This document shows, piece by piece, positions 61,611-64,000 of a stretch of 64,000 nt of DNA; the first letter of the stretch is position 1, and each line of letters opens with the position of its first letter. The DNA lies in assembly GCA_016187745.1 (NCBI GenBank), contig JACPJC010000003.1, positions 56,393-120,392 of the forward strand, given 5' to 3'. The position numbers and the translations under genes are program-made. The stretch is from Candidatus Iainarchaeum sp. (lineage in GTDB: Archaea; Iainarchaeota; Iainarchaeia; Iainarchaeales; JAXPJC01). Below the pieces are notes generated by a model. It ran no database searches. It worked only from the letters and a program-made list of their open reading frames with translations, and had not been told where the DNA came from.

Positions 61611-62459
61611 ATGTTTGAGGAAATTGGCCAGTTTGTTCAGCAGACCTTTGTGAACCGCCTGCAGACCGGCGGAATGTACAATTTTGTCGAGACAATAATA
61701 TATGCGCTCATACTGATTTCAATTGCGTTCTTTGTTGTTTATCCCTTCTTTGACAGGAGGAAAATAAAATTTGATTTTAAATTCGTGCTTGCCGTCCTTC
61801 CGTATGTTGTGCTGGGAAGCGCGCTGCGCGTCTTTGAGGATCTGCACCTTGTGCCGAGAAGCGTGAATCCGCTTGAAATATGGTTCTATACAATCACCCC
61901 GGGAATTTACCTTGCAATCGGAATTTTCACAATACTTGCGCTTGTCGCTTCAATTTACGCAGGCAGGAGAATGGGCTGGAATGTGCTGAATGTATTTCGC
62001 AATATCGGCATAATCGGCGCAATTCCAATACTTGCAATTGACATAATCAATTTCAAAATCCCGATCGGCGCGGTTTCATTCATTTCAATCCTGTTCCTTG
62101 CGGCGCTTGTGAGCTTTGCTGTAATGATTGCAGTTTCCGCAATAAGGAAGGGCTTTTTCACTGACAGGATGAATGCGCTTGCGCTCTTTGCGCAGATGCT
62201 GGATGCAAGCTCTACTTTCTTTGCTGTCGGCTTCCTTTCGTGCGGAGAGCAGCACCCCCTTACAAACGCGATTCTGCAAATTACGCCCGCGCTTTTCTAT
62301 GTCGTGAAGATTGCTGTTGTGCTTCTGATTTTATATTATGTTGACAAGGAGCTGAAAAACCAGAACCTCAAGGATTTCATCAAACTATTGATTATTATAT
62401 TGGGATTCGCGCCGGGAATGAGGGATGCGCTTACCGTGGCAGTAGGAACCTGCCTGTAG
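61611..62459 (+). CDS. DUF63-like multi-pass membrane protein
   Basis: VVLGSALRVFEDL; multiple TM helices; MLDASSTFFAV. Confidence 0.8.
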   Translation: MFEEIGQFVQQTFVNRLQTGGMYNFVETIIYALILISIAFFVVYPFFDRRKIKFDFKFVLAVLPYVVLGSALRVFEDLHLVPRSVNPLEIWFYTITPGIYLAIGIFTILALVASIYAGRRMGWNVLNVFRNIGIIGAIPILAIDIINFKIPIGAVSFISILFLAALVSFAVMIAVSAIRKGFFTDRMNALALFAQMLDASSTFFAVGFLSCGEQHPLTNAILQITPALFYVVKIAVVLLILYYVDKELKNQNLKDFIKLLIIILGFAPGMRDALTVAVGTCL

Positions 62460-62471
62460 GGGGCTGTAAAA

Positions 62472-62681
62472 ATGATGCTAAGAAAACCAAGCAGTTCCAT
62501 AAGGCGTGCAAAAATGGGAAGGGACTTCCTTAAATTACAAATGGCTGAAATTGAATTGCCTGGCGGGTTTGCCAGGAGCTCGAAGAAACACGAGGCAACA
62601 CCTGCAGAAAAAGAGGATGCCCGTAAAAAAATCACGGCTATGAAAGAGCTCCTTAAAACGCTTGAAAAAGTGCGGAAGTGA
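62472..62681 (+). CDS. small basic hypothetical protein
   Basis: Lys-rich 69 aa ORF; overlaps next gene. Confidence 0.5.
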   Translation: MMLRKPSSSIRRAKMGRDFLKLQMAEIELPGGFARSSKKHEATPAEKEDARKKITAMKELLKTLEKVRK

Positions 62682-62686
62682 AACCC

Positions 62687-63202
62687 ATGCCACTGAAAAG
62701 ACCTTATAAAAAGCCGGTTCTGGAAAGAATGAAAATGTCTGAAATTAACAAGGAACTTCTACTGCAGGAGAAGGAAGTTGCCGGATGGGAAAGGCTCCAG
62801 AGGGAAACCGGGCACGTTATGGACCCTGTGGAGAAGAAGAACTTCAAGAATACTCTTGAGAATCTCAAATCAGGGCTTGGCAGGCTGAAAAATATCAAGA
62901 GCGAGGCTGACAAGATAACTGAAACGCCGCTGTCAAAATACAAAAAGAATCTTTCGCAGGAACTGTTAAAAATTGCGAAGCAATTCCGCGGCACTGGCGC
63001 AAACGGCATCAGGAGGGCCCAGCTCGGCTATTTAACGCGCGAAGAAAAGAAATTGCTGGGCGGGCTTGACAGGATGCTTGATTTCAGAAGCCAGGCGCGC
63101 AATGACTTTCAATTTAAAAAGATTGCTGAAAGCACTGCCAGAATGGAAGATTATGTGAAATATCTTAATAGGGTTATAGAAAAATACAAAGGGAAACTAT
63201 AA
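62687..63202 (+). CDS. hypothetical Lys-rich coiled-coil protein
   Basis: helical, basic; MPLKRPYKKPVLERMKMSEINKELLLQEKEVAGWERLQ. Confidence 0.55.
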   Translation: MPLKRPYKKPVLERMKMSEINKELLLQEKEVAGWERLQRETGHVMDPVEKKNFKNTLENLKSGLGRLKNIKSEADKITETPLSKYKKNLSQELLKIAKQFRGTGANGIRRAQLGYLTREEKKLLGGLDRMLDFRSQARNDFQFKKIAESTARMEDYVKYLNRVIEKYKGKL

Positions 63203-63214
63203 AAGGAAGGTAAT

Positions 63215-63496
63215 ATGCCCTCAAAATACATAAATAATATTTCAAAACAACTCAGAAAAATTGAAAGGACCAGCGGAAAGGGATTCATAAAAAGAAAGAA
63301 ACTGGAGCTTCTGCTGCTCGAAAGGCGGATTTTGGGGCATGAGCAGGCCTATGCCACAAGGATGTATAAAAGGGACTGGCCAAAGCACAACCTTAGCCAG
63401 AAAAGAAGGTTGGTATTCAAGCGCTCAGCAGAGCAGAAGAAAAACCAAATCAGATATATTGACGGGCTGATAAAGGGGCTTTTTGCGGGGAAATGA
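63215..63496 (+). CDS. small basic hypothetical protein
   Basis: 93 aa Lys/Arg-rich ORF. Confidence 0.55.
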   Translation: MPSKYINNISKQLRKIERTSGKGFIKRKKLELLLLERRILGHEQAYATRMYKRDWPKHNLSQKRRLVFKRSAEQKKNQIRYIDGLIKGLFAGK

Positions 63497-63497
63497 A

Positions 63498-64000
63498 ATG
63501 CTTTACATTATTGGAATTGGACTTAAGCCTGAGCATATTACGCTGGAGGCGCTGCGTGCGCTTGAGGAATGCGAGGATATCTACCTTGAAACATACACGA
63601 GCGCTTTTGCGGAGGGGGATTTGAAGGGGCTGAAAAAGGCGGTTGGCGGGAAGAAAATAAATTTATTGGACAGGGAACAAGTGGAAGAGGAATTTGCACA
63701 GAACATAATGCCTAATGCAAAAAATGAGGATGTTGCGCTGCTTGTTTTCGGCGCCCCGCTGTTTGCAACAACCCATGTGCAGCTGCTGATTGACGCAAAG
63801 GCGCTGAAAGTAAAAACCAGGGTTGTGCAGGGCATTTCAGTTCAGAATTTCCTTCCTGAAACAGGGCTGGATGCGTATAAATTCGGGAGGATTGCAACGA
63901 TTGTTGCGCCGGAGGAGAATTACGCGCCTGAATCATTCTATGAAATAATTGAGGGAAATTTCGCAAACGGGCTGCACACACTCTGCCTGCTTGACATAAA
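63498..64000 (+). CDS. dphB: diphthine synthase (runs off window end)
   Basis: MLYIIGIGLKPEHITLEALRALEECEDIYLETYTS...LLVFGAPLFATTHVQLLIDAKALKVKTRVVQGIS. Confidence 0.93.
   Translation, partial: MLYIIGIGLKPEHITLEALRALEECEDIYLETYTSAFAEGDLKGLKKAVGGKKINLLDREQVEEEFAQNIMPNAKNEDVALLVFGAPLFATTHVQLLIDAKALKVKTRVVQGISVQNFLPETGLDAYKFGRIATIVAPEENYAPESFYEIIEGNFANGLHTLCLLDI

Noticed and set aside
1-64000. CRISPR array, rRNA operon or transposase
   Set aside because: No regularly spaced repeats, rRNA-like segments or recognisable transposase/integrase ORFs were seen.

Overview
Gene-dense archaeal chromosome segment with no rRNA, CRISPR array or recognisable transposase. Archaeal markers include TFB, a histone, Cgi121/KEOPS, S8e, a Hef-type helicase with an XPF nuclease, Trm5, diphthine synthase and PAC2. 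The many small lineage-specific basic proteins and the form III RuBisCO suggest a DPANN-type lineage (inference only). Main blocks: (1) 0-9 kb, a nucleotide-sugar/glycan cluster (B12 radical SAMs, GT2, UXS-like SDR, sugar nucleotidyltransferase, UDP-glucose dehydrogenase) interrupted by a YgiT/AbrB toxin-antitoxin cassette. (2) 11.4-22.2 kb, a secreted-protein island: a Cys-rich repeat protein, a ~2000 aa Ig-like/TSP3/CARDB protein with a polymorphic-toxin-like C-terminus, and an AT-rich tail of small orphan ORFs including truncated duplicates and an in-frame TAG. This is the best candidate for an under-described system. (3) 22.2-24.6 kb, an intron-containing tRNA-Ser(GCU) and a tRNA-Leu(CAA) that share a palindromic mini-element, flanking a PLD-family protein and an archaeal GGDEF protein. 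(4) 24.6-50 kb, housekeeping genes: TyrRS, CysRS, Kef antiporter, hemerythrin, Ogt, FTR-like protein, RuBisCO, cytidylate kinase, histone, Hef/XPF, TFB, RNase HII, Hsp20, ScpB. (5) 51-56 kb, a redox/oxidative-stress cluster: rubrerythrin, CxxC-polyLys microprotein, SOD, tandem cupredoxins, GDH with CxxC pairs, TrxR, thioredoxin-like. (6) 56-64 kb: ScpA, AhcY, PfkB kinase, adenylate kinase, Trm5, DUF63, DphB. All functional calls come from reading motifs in the translations; no database search was run.
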